Positions 13,714-25,078 are shown, counted from the first letter of the stretch. The stretch is DNA of 64,000 bases from Atopsyche davidsoni (GCA_022113835.1 JAILWY010000012.1:17422001-17486000), one strand, 5' to 3'. Notes: generated by a model from the letters alone, not told the origin. Made by a program: numbers and translations.

Positions 13714-14130
13714 TTAAGGGTCTAGGTCCCATAATCGAGTTTTCGAAAAAATCGACTGCACCAATCAAAAAAATTTAAATACAAAAAGTTTGACACATCC
13801 CTTATTCCGAACAGAATATATTTTTATTTCTTATAAATTTTCTATTAATATGATAAATATGTGTTTTTCCGATTGAAATGTAGGAATTTGGAGATTCGTC
13901 ATGTCCTAAACATTTAAAAGTCTTTTTTTCAATTGAATTAAAATATTAAATATAAACCCTGTGCGATATTATATTGGTTTTGAAAAGTCGTCATTTTATC
14001 CAATTTTTCAACATCTTCAAGATTTTATTTTACCCTGAAAATGTACGTTAATTAAATAATAAAAAATAGATAAATATAATTTATAGTTTTCTCAATACTC
14101 TGTAAAAAAATCAATTTTTGGACACCAGAG
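13714..14130 (+). mobile_element. TTAA-flanked MITE, copy A (3' truncated)
   Basis: It begins TTAA-GGGTCT and runs for about 400 bases in close agreement with two other copies, at 18,611-20,257 (same strand) and 61,691-62,291 (opposite strand). All three share an ordered series of blocks, including 'catcccttnttncgaacaga', 'gtgtttttccgattgaa', 'ggagattcgtcatgtcc' and 'aagtcgtcattttat'. Copy A jumps from about 14,119 to a 'ggacacca'-like remnant, so the terminal ~100 bases of the full-length element are deleted. There is no coding capacity, and the TTAA flank suggests mobilisation by a piggyBac-type transposase. Confidence 0.7.
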
Positions 14131-15340
14131 GCAATTAAATGGCTGGAAGCAACTGCCTTAAGCAGTTTTAAAGCAACTAGAAGCAATTGCAGCTGGTGTA
14201 CCTGACTCGTTACGTTTCAGGCATTAGTCCCGCTGTATACGTGTGTATTACAGGTAATCAAACTAAGTGTATGTTTTATTTCCGTGGAAGATAAAAATAT
14301 ATATTTTGTTATAAGAAACAGTATTATATTGCACAAACGTTATGTTAAGGCCAACAATTACTATATTGTTTTTAATTTTATATTTTATTTTTTTGCAGGT
14401 AAGCATCAGACCTGTATACGGATTTGAAGCGAAAACTTCCTCCGCTGGTAAACAGTGAGTAGCATTGCTGTTCTGAGAAGTATATTGATAATCCACCTTA
14501 ATGAAAATTATAAATATTCTTACTAAATCGAATTATAGTTTCAGATTTTTTAGAAACAATTTTTCTTCTCGATTTTCAATCAAAATAAAAATGGCCTGTA
14601 GCAATTTGTTGTTTAGGTGTTTTTAAATATTTATGATGATCGGTTATTGTAGAGGTTAGTTTGATGATAATACGATCACGTTATGTCTCCCGTCGTCTAC
14701 AAATTTGACCTGTGGTCATTTATTCATATTAATTGCAAACCAGACAACTCCGATTTTAGGTGCAACCGTTGACTCTTAAATGCATTATGATCGACTTGAC
14801 GAATTGATGAATAAATCAATGTAAAGCATTTTGTGTGGGATAAATGGTAAGTTTGCTCATACGCATCCTGCCACTCCCAGAAGTATGAAGGGACATGCGT
14901 CATTCTTGAGATATCATCCATCTATTCATAGGCATTGCAGGCTATAGATGTTGACAATGTTTAATACGCTGACAGTAATTTATGACCGTAAAATACATAT
15001 TTATGGTTACGTCTTGAGGTTTGTGTCACCAAAGTAATTTTGCTTTTGTTGGTATTGCCTGTACGTGTGACTTAAAAACCTTGCGGTATTATATAGATTA
15101 ACACTTAAATTATTATTTTGTTTTATGATACCTTTGAAACTTCAAAGAATATAAACGAAATTAGTTTAAATAAATATATTTTTTGGACGGTACTATAAAT
15201 TCAGCATGTAGAACGGCCGGCAATGTAGAATTGTACATATATATAATACGAATGTTATACGCCACTCTAGCCTCAGACAGCACCAAATTATTTGCCCGAG
15301 CTCTCGTTCATGTAAGAAAAGTCTCATATATCCTTGTCGC
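14131..15340. other. Non-coding stretch, nothing recognised
   Basis: This is AT-rich sequence with short chance frames. I recognise no gene or complete repeat. Confidence 0.4.
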
Positions 15341-15345
15341 ATCAC

Positions 15346-15761
15346 ACTAAAGGCGGGGCGGGTACTAGTACCCGTTTCGCGGACTGTTGTCTAAAAGCGG
15401 GGCGCGTATTAATACCTTTTTGAATGTGTTTACTCTAAAAGCGGCAGAAGGTCATTTACTCTTTAAGTTTACAGGTCGTAATGTTTGTTGAGACTCGTCA
15501 ACGTTACTTCTACCAATACTGTCCAGTGATTCTGAACAAAGTGACAATGAAGAAGTGGAGTGGTCAGAGAATAATAATCCTCCAATCCTTGGACAAAGTG
15601 ATGTTGTTGTGATGCCAAGTAATCCGCAAATAGTGTATGAAGGGGTTCAAATTTTTATAGGAAACGATTTATTTGACTACATGCAAATCAAAGAGTGTAT
15701 AGACTTAGATTTCACACGTGCAATTTTACGCGAATTTTGTCCGCTTCGCACATCAGTTTAG
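15346..15761 (+). mobile_element. piggyBac-like remnant (subterminal repeats and possible transposase N-terminus)
   Basis: The block 'ctaaaRgcgg' occurs three times between 15,346 and 15,445. The first copy is followed by a perfect palindrome, 'cgggtactagtacccg'. Short subterminal repeats with palindromes also occur in the better preserved piggyBac-like element at 18.9-19.9 kb. An open frame to 15,761 begins with an acidic, serine-rich stretch (SSDSEQSDNEE), the usual character of a piggyBac transposase N-terminus, but it stops before any catalytic region. I found no TTAA-flanked right end. The assignment is inference from composition and repeats. Confidence 0.35.
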
Positions 15762-15839
15762 TCAATTTGGTTACCCGCTTAAAGTGTGTTAAATGACAAA
15801 TTATTTTTTTTGCCATCTTTACTTGCTGGTGACCACGTC

Positions 15840-16015
15840 GAGTCAGGTGCAGCAGCTCACTCCCGGCCGGGACGCTCCCGCCCTTGGCTGGTGCTGGCGC
15901 CGCGCCAGCCGGCCGCTGCACCAGTCAAGGCCGCGCCCGTCCACTTGTTGAGGAAGCCGTCCACCTGTGGCGCATCCACAAAGACCTTCACTCCCAAAAT
16001 CAAATTTGACCGTAT
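15840..16015 (-). other. GC-rich coding-like island, unidentified
   Basis: On the minus strand a frame of roughly 55 codons contains FVDAPQVDGFLNKW and ends at a stop near 15,868. The plus strand is also open. The island is far more GC-rich than its flanks. I do not recognise the peptide and see no clear splice sites. It could be an exon fragment or part of a transposon. Confidence 0.2.
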
Positions 16016-16019
16016 GCTT

Positions 16020-17190
16020 TTGCAGAATATGTTTCAGTTCAGTAAGCAGTTTGGTTCATGCGAATATTATTCCGAAATTTTAGTTTTTTTGTTTTTCGAA
16101 AATGTGCTCATATAGCGAATCAAATACCGATACAACATATAAAAAAAAGATATCGTTAAAATTTTATATATTTACCATACCCATTTAGTTAAAATGTTTC
16201 AAAAACACACTTATCTCAAATTGAAACAATATTATAATAGATTGAAGGTACTGCTAACCCACTTCGATGCTATTGCTTTTTGTTAATCTATTTATCTTCT
16301 CCTTTTTTCTCCGTTCTTTTGTTCAGTCTGGAAGGTTCTTTCAATAATAATAGATAATCCATCATTCTATAAGGCCGTCAATGTATACATTTTACAATGA
16401 GTTTTAGTTTGTGTTTACAATTGTATATTATGCCAGTATCTAAATTACAGTGCTCAGCGTACTACTGCACGCAGATTAATAATTTTAATAATGCGCCCTA
16501 CAGGTTGAGCTGGGGTCAACATCTTTCTAAGAAACCTTTCATCGTGCAATTTTATCCACAGAGAACCTGCAACATATTTTAAAGTCAATGATTATTACTA
16601 AATGTTTCATACAGCTTATTTTTGTTTTTTTTTTTTTGCGATTGTCAAATAATTAATAGCTAACGTGAATACTAAGAAACCCAGAATATAATTAACAGTT
16701 TCTTTTGTCGTTTTATTTAGCTACATTTATTAATTTTTTGTTTATTAAATTAATTACCGAACACGTCCGGCTATTAATTTTTAACATTTGTTTGCATTAC
16801 CCAAATCATACTTTTTGCATTAAAACAGGATATACGGTCGTTTTGTCGTCGGCTTATAAAAAGCACACGTAATCTCTAATGCCAGCGCCGGCCGTGAACT
16901 CCGTGTGAGCCCGCTGCATACCTGCTACTTAACAAAATTACATTACTTGAGATGCAGATTATGTCACCGGTGGCGCGGGAAGCGAGCTGGTCTCCGGCGT
17001 GGGAGGAACCGTCCGTCAGCTGGGCGTCTTCAGGTCTGCGGCGCGTGCCGGGCTCGCCATGGCTCACCGCCGATCGGAAACAGGATCACCTGACTGATCA
17101 CACTGATCATCGATTGACTAACCCGTCATTTCTAATAAAAAGCATATTCATTTATTTGGTAATCAAAATTAAAATCCACCGTTTTTTTCA
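16020..17190. other. Non-coding stretch with one GC-rich island at about 16,880-17,090
   Basis: The flanks are AT-rich and featureless. The island at 16,880-17,090 is open in two plus frames and one minus frame, so reading frame gives no evidence for any of them. A 'tgagatgcag' precedes it as a possible acceptor, but there is no matching donor and the peptides are unrecognised. Confidence 0.35.
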
Positions 17191-17610
17191 ACACGCGTTG
17201 ACTGCCACGGCAATTTTCAGAAATCTGGCCTAAAATGACAATTTTATTTAATCACATTATATTATTAAAAGCTCTAATTCTAGTGCACAGTTATCATCAA
17301 AATGCATAAAAAATGTGTTTTAAGCAACAACAAAAAAAGGTATCTCGTAATTGGTTTCTGTAACAGAAATCCCTTCGCGTTAATTCGCACGCAAACACGC
17401 TTCGTCCTGTCGCTTCGCTAAAGCTGAATCATAGATACGCGTCCATGTTCGTCAGTAGTATCTCAGCAATTGATATATAATATATCTGATATATATATTC
17501 GTAGCTGCATAAAAATGGCAAGTAAACAAGGACGAGATAACTCGTAGTTGGCGTCCTAGAAAATAACGCAATCTAGGAGTTATCTCGTAGTCGGCAGTCA
17601 ACGTGTTAAG
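17191..17610. mobile_element. Non-autonomous element with GTTGACTGCC inverted ends (probably piggyBac-like)
   Basis: The left end reads 'aacacgcgttgactgcc' and the right end reads 'ggcagtcaacgtgtt' followed by AAG. The two are inverted copies differing by a 2-base indel. TTAA is present at the right end only. Just inside the right end, two near-copies of 'gagataactcgtagttggc' contain the palindrome gagatAACTC. There is no open frame of note. The TTAA at one end and the subterminal palindromes suggest a piggyBac-type MITE, though the missing left TTAA leaves this open. Confidence 0.5.
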
Positions 17611-18888
17611 TCGCATGTTTTTTTTATTTTCAACAAATCAACAAAGTCATATTTTACACTTTTTTTTTATTAATCAAAAAAGTATCAATAATTTAGCACG
17701 TAAAGCAAATATTTGCGAATATTCAACACTTGTAAGAAGAATGCAAAGTAATATACGAGGGTCTTAAAATACGAAGCAATGACGTATTACATAGTCTATC
17801 GCGCAAATAAAATAATTTCAGAGGTCTATTTATAATAATTCGTGTTGGATTATTTTTCTTTTTTCTGCGTGTTTTTTTGTTTACATGTTTGTTTTTATAC
17901 TTTTATACTATATCGCGCAAATAAAATATTTTTTTATACCCGTTTCTTGCTCTACTCGACAGTTGTGTGCAAAAATGAAAAAGTATGCAGTTAGCCGAAA
18001 AATCTAGTCATGCATCTTGATAAATATTTACAAATCATGACCGATAGTGGTATAGACTGATTTGACATTGGATATTGGATGGATTCGTAATGGTTTGAAA
18101 AAGTTCAAACGTCTTTCAACCCTCGTTACTTTCCGTTTATCCCGTGTCTTTATTGGCGGAGGGAGAAAAGGTTCAAAATACCAACAAAACGACAGCAAAA
18201 AAAAAAAAAACCTTATTGCGAGTTTATGCAAAACCTAAAAGGTATTTACGATATCCATTTGCTGTAGGCACGTCAATAAATAAACCTTTTTAATTCTCAA
18301 TTCCAGGATATATTCAAATTTATTTTAGCATTTAGAAAGCGAAGAATGTGGAAATATGCAGATCGTTATTGGAAAAACGTAAATTTCCAGTTACCCTCAA
18401 TTTTTATTCCGGTGTCGCGAAAATTAAATCACCAATAAAAAAGATCGATTGATAATATAATATACGGATAGACGTAATATTTTCTTAATATAAGATACAT
18501 TGTTAATACTAGAAGCTCGATAAAAAGTATTTCTATCAAAAGACAGATTCAGCGCTAAGCGCAAAGCATCGATATTTGGTTTTAAAAAGACCATTTATAA
18601 TATAGATTACTTAAGGGTCTAAGTCCCATACTCGAGTTTTTTTTTTATTATTTTCTGGTCCGTTTTGCGAAAAATCGACTGCATCAATAAAAAAAATTTA
18701 AATGCAAAAAGTTAAATACATCCCTTCTTTCGAACAGAATAATTTTTCATTTCTTGTAAATTTATTTTTAATATGATAAATATGTGTTTTTCCGATTGAA
18801 GTGTAAGAATTTGGAGATTCGTCATGTCCCTGTTCTAAGAGTCCTAAACATTTAAAAGTCTTTTTTTCAATTGGAATTAAAAGATTAA

Positions 18889-19924
18889 CCCTTTGCGCTC
18901 GAGACCGTTTCCGCGCGGACTAATCAGCAACTCGAAGCGTTTCGTAGCACTTTTGATGAATTTTTCACCTCTAACTTAAAATGATCACACACACAAATTA
19001 ACCCATAAAACTTTTTTATTTTAATATTTAATGTATATTTACATCTTTACGAAGATAATTTCGTAAACATAAGTCTTTGTAATTTTGCTTTGTACGATAT
19101 TTCATGTAACAATTGCCGAGATGCATGCCCGGCTTTTCGGGACAAGTATCACAATAGTATGTCGTTTGATGTCTTTTGCCGGGTTTATTTTTTTGATAGC
19201 AGACTTTGCAATCCTTCCTAACTCCTGTTATAACGTTATGCAGCTTTTCACTTAAAGGGATATTTTCGGAATCGCAGGTTGAAGTGAAGCTCTAGCACGT
19301 GTCTGACGAAAATCTCCAGTCAATTGCCGAACTAAGGTTTTCATATACCGCAAATGATTAAGCGGCTGTTCTCCTCAGCTGTTTAGTGAGATACACATTA
19401 TCATAATATTATTATATATTATAAACCAAACAAAATAATGGTTCGATAAGTGAATGAAGAGGTTATTGATATTGTGAGGGAGAAAAAAGTCTATCCTTCA
19501 GTGCAATATAAGTTTAAGCAAATATGGACCTTCAAATGAATTATTACGATAAGAAGTACAAGCAAAAAATATATGGGTTGATTAGGTACACATCCAGTCA
19601 TTTTGCCATGGCTGTCAAGTTCGAAATGAGACCAAAAATGCAGTTCGCTTTATGGTGCCGCACTAATCTTAGATAAGCAATTTTAGCGTAGTTTGAAAGG
19701 GAGATAACATGATCTTTGTAAAATTATATAGGCAGTGCTTAGTAACGAACTTTAAAGAACAAGATCACATAAACATAAACAAGAAATCACCAGATAAGAA
19801 ACCATAAATAGTTATCACCGCACATCGAATTTCCGCACCAAACAATGTGGTGCGGAATCCGCACCACTCGAGTTGCGGCATTACATCGCGTGGTGCGGAA
19901 TCCGCACCTCTCGAGTGCAAAGGG
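18889..19924 (-). mobile_element. piggyBac-like transposon, internally deleted, nested in a MITE
   Basis: TTAA target duplications flank it at 18,885-18,888 and 19,925-19,928. The ends are inverted repeats: 'ccctttgcgctcgaga' on the left, and the right end reads 'tctcgagtgcaaaggg', 15 of 16 bases matching. A minus-strand open segment, 19,028-19,285, encodes the cysteine-rich C-terminal domain of a piggyBac transposase. Two copies of the palindrome 'ggtgcggaatccgcacc' lie near the right end. The catalytic Asp-containing domain is absent, so it cannot mobilise itself. Confidence 0.85.
19028..19285 (-). pseudogene. piggyBac transposase C-terminal zinc-binding domain fragment
   Basis: This open minus-strand stretch of about 86 codons ends at a TAA. 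It contains RKDCKVCYQKN, then TYYCDTCPEKPGMHLGNC, then a C-terminal YRTKQNY. The CxxC...CxxC...H...C spacing and the CPEKPGMHLGNC block match the cysteine-rich domain that ends piggyBac transposases, which binds the subterminal DNA of the element. The preceding DDD catalytic core is missing from the remaining sequence, so this is a transposase relic and not a host gene. Confidence 0.75.
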
Positions 19925-20259
19925 TTAAATATAAACCCTGTGCAATTTATTATTTTAAAAATTAAAAAAAAAAAACCTTTAACAAACTTTGGTTTTGAAA
20001 AGTCGTCATTTTATGCAATTTTTCAAAATCTTCAAGATTTTATTTTATCCTGTAAATGGACGTTAATTAAATTAAAAAATATAGACAAATATAATTAATA
20101 GTTTTTTCAATACTCTATAAAAAAATCAACTTTCGGAATAGGAAAATAATGTGACAATTACATTAATTAAATGACACGATTTCGCCAGGTAAAACGGTCG
20201 TTTTTTGTGGCAGACGGGGGATGGACACCAAGCATGGTTAAGTAGCAAGACCCTTAAGC

Positions 20260-23200
20260 TGCCTACATGTGTTGCAACACAACTGACTATCAATTGCACC
20301 GTGTGTATTTTTATGTAGCTATCCCTACGACTTATGCTTATAGGTATACTATCAAAAATAGTTTCCAACCAATAAGTCGCATCAAAAAATTGCCACGAGA
20401 TATTTATTTTGTATGAAATATCGATGAGCCTTCATTTTTGCCGTATTTCGCTGTTGACAATTTGTTATTGCGAACCGTTGCAACGTAGTCTGCAGTCGAG
20501 TTGCAGTGAGGCTATTTTCGAGCCCGCTCCAATTTGTCGGGTGTTATGATATAAAAAATGCGTACATTTCGAATCGGTCCGTTCGTCTTCGTCAGCGAGA
20601 CCCGCGGGCCGAAATAGAACGAAGGTCCCGGGCCCGGATTCCTCGCTGCGGTCATTGCGACTTGTCGATGCCTGCAGCGGCTCTGCCACGAGTCATGAAA
20701 ATAATCAATTTTCATGACTTCATCGATTATTCGACTTCAAATTATATCCACCCCCCCGAAAATTCAATGAAATTTGATAATTCATTCAAATCGTCAAATT
20801 GTGCAATCACTAAATTGCAACGTGGAGGATGGCTGCAACGGTCACGGTGCACTCCCTGACTAATGCAACGCTGAAGACCGACCTTCTTACAATGTAAGGA
20901 GAATGCATTCTGATGCTCTGTCGTCTATTTGCGGTCCGATCGGCTGACACTCGTCAAGGATAGACCCTGTGAACTACAAAAACAGTTTTAAATCTACTCG
21001 ACTCAAGGCCATCGCTTTCTGCTGTTCACAAATATATAACTTTGATAATAAAGCAATATGTAATCATATTTGATAATAAGCAACTTATAATGTTTATATA
21101 AAATATATATTTGGCGTTGGGTGCCTGTATTTCACATCGTGATTGTTTCAATTCATATATAGTTCAATGAAAAGTTAAACGTATGTAAATTTCGTGTATG
21201 TATAACACGTTTAGAAGAAAGAGTTTTGCACTCTATTATTATTGATGTTTATTGTTACACAATTTGAAATTTGACCTGTAGCTTTGACTGCTAGCTCGGG
21301 AACTCCGACGGGCGTACCTGCAGAGGTGCTCGAGCTATTCTCACCTGTTGGCTCAGCGCGGGGTGACTCACTCACCTGGCAGGTGGGACGGAAGCCACGC
21401 GGCGGAGACACTCGCGGGCGTGGGCCGCGTGACCGGATGTTTACCAGTGACTAGATCTGTAACAATCGAATACTAGATTCTTCAAGATCTTCCTTTCAAA
21501 TTTACAATCTTTTGCATCTCTCATGATGCTCGTACATACTTTTAGAAACTGCAGATTTTTTAAAAGTTCATATATGTAAGTAACTCTCACATTCATAGCA
21601 CTGACGCGCGTATATCAACCAGTAGAGCTGTACCACCCTTTTCTTAAAAATGATTTAGAATAAAAGGTAATCGTAGGCGTATTGCGATGGTCTCGACGGA
21701 AGCAAGTAATGGAAAAAAGAATGCAGTTATTAAAAATACACCGCTTGAATGACACACCACAATGATCTCACTTGTGTTCTTCAAGACCAGTATCGCTGAA
21801 CCGGTCGCTTCAATTAAGCATGTGAAAAAATTATAAGTGTCGTCGTTTGGTGCAAAGTCATTTGTTAAAAGCTGGTCTGCTTTTTTATCCTACCTTTTTT
21901 TACAATTTTCAAAACTCGTAGTTATGTTTTATTTTGTGGATTAAGTGTACTAATCAACCTGAAAATGAATAGTAATGTATTTTCTACTCTTTCGTGTTTG
22001 TAAGCCGATAATGAATATCAAAAGTTGAACAAGTCTTTGTTATCAATAAATTTATAGTGGAGCAATAAATTTCTACCCAATATTCATTAGTTGAATTAAT
22101 CCTTTGGTATTGCTTAACGGTAAATATATACGCAGTTAGCGGTGCACGCGAGCGGGATGTAATTACTTAGAGTGATTTCTGTCCTCTCGATACATTTGCC
22201 GTTTCTCCTCGCTGCTTCATTGCTTATTCATTAGGCGAGGTAAGATCCCTGTTGTGCCACTCAGTCCAGGTCCACGCGCTTTAAGCTCTGGTCACAACAT
22301 TCGGCCCGTCGCCCTGGCCGCACAGAGGCACTCGTCTTCGGACATTTTTGTGCTTTGATCACTTCATACTTGTGAAGTAGATTTTAAACCTGAATGTGCA
22401 GTTCTTAGTACTGGATCCAAAATACACCTCAATCATGATTAAATTAAAGTATAAAAATATACCATGCCTGATTGCGGCCAATAGCCAACAGCTGGGTCTG
22501 TATATATTTCTGTGTTTTATATATACCAAGCAGAATCTTTCCGTTACTTCAATCGGATCTTATTTAAGTGTAATGTTTAAAGCACTAAGCGATGACTGTA
22601 GGGTATTAATCGCGTCATTTCATTGTTCATTTTCGCATCAACTTATTATATTATGATTAACTTCGATTTTATAAAACCATAATCAAAGTTGAATTCTGTT
22701 TTCTCTGGTAAGCCTAGCGCAACCGTACTCGCGTATATGTATTTAAATTAATTGTTCATCCTCTTATCATTTGCTTGCATGTGTAACACGTGTATGTTGC
22801 TTTACAAACGACCCGAATATCTCCCGCTAGTGGAGTTGACATTAAATGTAGTACTTTGCATTCTAAACTTGGAGTCGTCTCCGAGTACAATGTAACCGAG
22901 GCCTTATCGGTCCCTCCGAACTCGGGCTCGAAGCTCTCTCGAGTGGAAATTCCCCGAGTTTCGGTTGCGACAACACAAACTGGAAACTCTGTAAGTTCCC
23001 CGCGCCTGTGGTCGTGTGTTTGTGTGGCGCTGGTGCCTTCGCTTTCCGCTCCTAGATGAGAGCCTCTCCGGACGCAGGACAGTGGTGACTCACCGTCTGC
23101 AGCCGCTTTATTACCACCGACAGTCCGAGATGCTTCCACCGGACTCCGACGAGCTTCCGACCAGCATTGATAAACTGCCTACGTAACTCTTAATGAGAAA

Positions 23201-23340
23201 TATAATATAATCTACCGTTTTATTAAAGCACGCCATAAATTACAGTAAATGTATAAATTATCTATCCATTAGTGTTTTCTTCCATTAAATTCCGGTCTTT
23301 ATTTATTTTGCAGTCGCTACATTTAAACATGTTTATTTTA
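20260..23340. other. Non-coding stretch with GC-rich islands, no supported gene
   Basis: Islands at about 20,580-20,700, 21,280-21,430 and 22,800-23,150 are open on both strands. The one at 21,280 follows an acceptor-like 'tttgacctgtag' and has a possible donor at 'ctggcaggtggg'. The one at 22,800 is followed at about 22,992 by a consensus donor, 'actctgtaagttcc', on the plus strand. These could be exons of an unidentified gene or untranslated first exons, but none gives a recognisable peptide. Confidence 0.35.
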
Positions 23341-23346
23341 TCTCCT

Positions 23347-23480
23347 TCGTCGAGTGCCTCTCTTCAGAGGAGGTTGGAGACCATTTCACTAAGCATATAC
23401 TCATGGTGAGCCAGTGTTCATAGTTTCCTAAGGGAAAAATAGTGTAGTGTGTCCACGGGTGCTTCTACACGTAATTCTGA
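23347..23480 (+). repeat. Dispersed repeat copy 2 (gcctctcttcagaggaggttgg)
   Basis: This copy has the core, then 'gaccatttcactaagcatata' and, further on, 'gccagtgttcatag' and 'aaatagtgtagtg'. The same ordered blocks occur in copy 3 (24,212-24,710), where other sequence separates them. The order 'core, gaccatttcac, catata, cagtgttcat, aaatagtgtagtg' therefore defines at least 130 bases of one repeat family. Confidence 0.55.
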
Positions 23481-24211
23481 ATACGTACTTGCCGATTATC
23501 TTTACTTTGACTAATGTGTACGTATCTGTTACTAGTCATGTCAGTGATCCAATTTCTCATACAAAATATATATATTTTATTTCTATATTGATTGCATTGT
23601 TATCACAATCGGTTACCGGTCAGGGGGGATATAGGCTTGAATATGAACACAGCTTTTTTATGATAAACTGTAATAATAGTAAGTAATAAGTTTCAAAATA
23701 TATATTTTGAAATTTAGGCGTAAGATGAAAATACAAAATATATAAAGTTATTAAAAACTGACAAGCATAAGAAAATATATTTACCTAAAGGTGTATTTTT
23801 TAATTTTTTAGCTATAAACCGGAGACATCGCTCAGTTAGAAGCCTATACATACAACCCTAGATGAATTGGGGAAGGTAGTGGCAGGAATATATATATTAT
23901 AGTATAGTACATGCGCGATGTATCTAACAGCTTGCTCATCACTGTTCAATCCAACCAAACTTTCAGAATATGGACGTAATTTAATTTAAATCGAGTAATT
24001 CTCAGCGCAATTAAATTAAACTATTTTTTTATGTGATGATTAATTTACGTTCAAAAATATTGCGCCAGCGTACGTGCCGGTCCTCGCGGGCCTGGGTCAA
24101 CACGCGCCGGGACTGCCGGACGTGCCGCATTCGGTATACACCGCACGATAAAACAAATACTGCGCCAATTTTATTTTGAATTATTTCACTTTTATCATTT
24201 ATCTTCGTATT

Positions 24212-24710
24212 CATCAAGTGCCTCTCCTTAGAGGAGGCTGGCGACCATTTCACTGAGCATATACAGTGTGTCCAAACAGAGTATCGGGTATTTGTTTGTT
24301 CAGTAAAACAAAAACTACCAGTTACTAAGTTTTTTTTTTTTATTGTTGATTATAAGAATACAAAATGGAAAATTATTTCGAAAAAATGATGTTATCCAAA
24401 TGGTGACCGTTACGCGCTGCTGGCACTCTTCTAATCTGGAACAAAGATTGAAAGTTGTTGAATCGCCGCAGCATTTCGTTCGCAAAATTCAAGCGATTTG
24501 CGTAGTCCGTATCCTTCAATTCTTGCACCGATTGAATTTTATACGCTTTTAAATGCGAATCTTTCTTTAAAATCGAATGCAAAGACGATTTTTTAATGTT
24601 CAACGCTTGGCTTTGCTTTCGGATGGATAAAGACTTGTTCTGAACCAGTGTTCATGATTTTCTATGGGGAAAATAGTGTAGTGAGTTTCCGGGTCCTACA
24701 CCGCAGTTTT
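24212..24710 (+). repeat. Dispersed repeat copy 3, interrupted by a Tc1/mariner-like fragment
   Basis: The left half, 24,212-24,262, carries the core 'gcctctccttagaggaggctgg' and 'gaccatttcactgagcatata'. The right half, about 24,640-24,710, carries 'aaccagtgttcatgattttc' and 'aaaatagtgtagtgagtttc'. In copy 2 these halves are nearly contiguous, so about 375 bases were inserted here. That insert holds a transposase fragment (24,373-24,640). Confidence 0.55.
24373..24640 (-). pseudogene. Tc1/mariner-like (DDE_3-type) transposase fragment
   Basis: The minus-strand frame reads ALNIKKSSLHSILKKD, then LKAYKIQSVQELKDTD, then NRLNFANEMLRRF, and shortly afterwards HHLDNIIFS. This order (helix-turn-helix segment, KIQxVQxL, RxxFxxxM, LDNIIFS leading into the first catalytic Asp) is typical of Tc1/mariner-superfamily transposases in insects. 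The piece ends at the point where the first catalytic aspartate would follow, and no further catalytic sequence is present. It is a fragment inserted in a dispersed repeat, not a host gene. Confidence 0.6.
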
Positions 24711-24930
24711 ATATTTATTTTTATACAGTTTTATAGTCTGCAAAGTAAAGTATAGAATGGCAGTCATGCACAAGCAACAGAATGGGTAGAGCGGGAGGTT
24801 CATTTACCATGTATGCCTTATGTTGAAAATTATTTTTTGGGGGCATTCTTAAAAATTGTTGATTTGCATAATCGATGAACACTTGTTAGCATTCAGTTAA
24901 TAATCAACATTGGACGCTCGTGTGCTGATG

Positions 24931-25078
24931 TTCGCAGGGACGTGATGGCATTCCTCGCACGTCCAGATTATCGCATACATCATCGGAGCAGCGGTCTGCA
25001 GTTGGAAGTGACGTGTTGTTGCGGCGCCTGTCAGCGGGCCCGCCAGCGCCGAGCGTCGCGGATCGAATCGATTTGCTG
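24931..25078 (+). CDS. Candidate exon, unidentified
   Basis: A possible acceptor, 'gctgatgttcgcag', is followed by an open frame of about 48 codons ending at a TAA, with segments RTSRLSHTSSEQRSAVGSDV and LRRLSAGPPAPSVADRIDLL. The balanced mix of charged and small residues and the GC-rich third positions look more like real protein than most islands here. The minus strand is also open (74 codons), so the strand is uncertain. I do not recognise the protein and found no adjoining exon. It could be a 3'-terminal exon of an unrecognised gene. Confidence 0.25.

Larger units (their letters stand above)
18611..20257 (+). mobile_element. TTAA-flanked MITE, copy B, split by a nested insertion
   Basis: The outer boundaries are TTAA-GGGTCT at 18,611-18,620 and AGACCC-TTAA at 20,248-20,257, a short perfect terminal inverted repeat inside TTAA. 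The element matches copies A (13.7 kb) and C (61.7 kb), but it is interrupted exactly at an internal TTAA by a 1,036-base piggyBac-like element (18,889-19,924). Removing the insert restores colinearity with copy A across the junction ('attaaatataaaccctg'). Without the insert the element is about 600 bases with no coding capacity. Confidence 0.8.

Noticed and set aside
22756..23139. 127-codon minus-strand frame
   Set aside because: The plus strand is open across most of the same interval and has the only consensus donor, so the minus frame is not favoured. The peptide is unrecognised.
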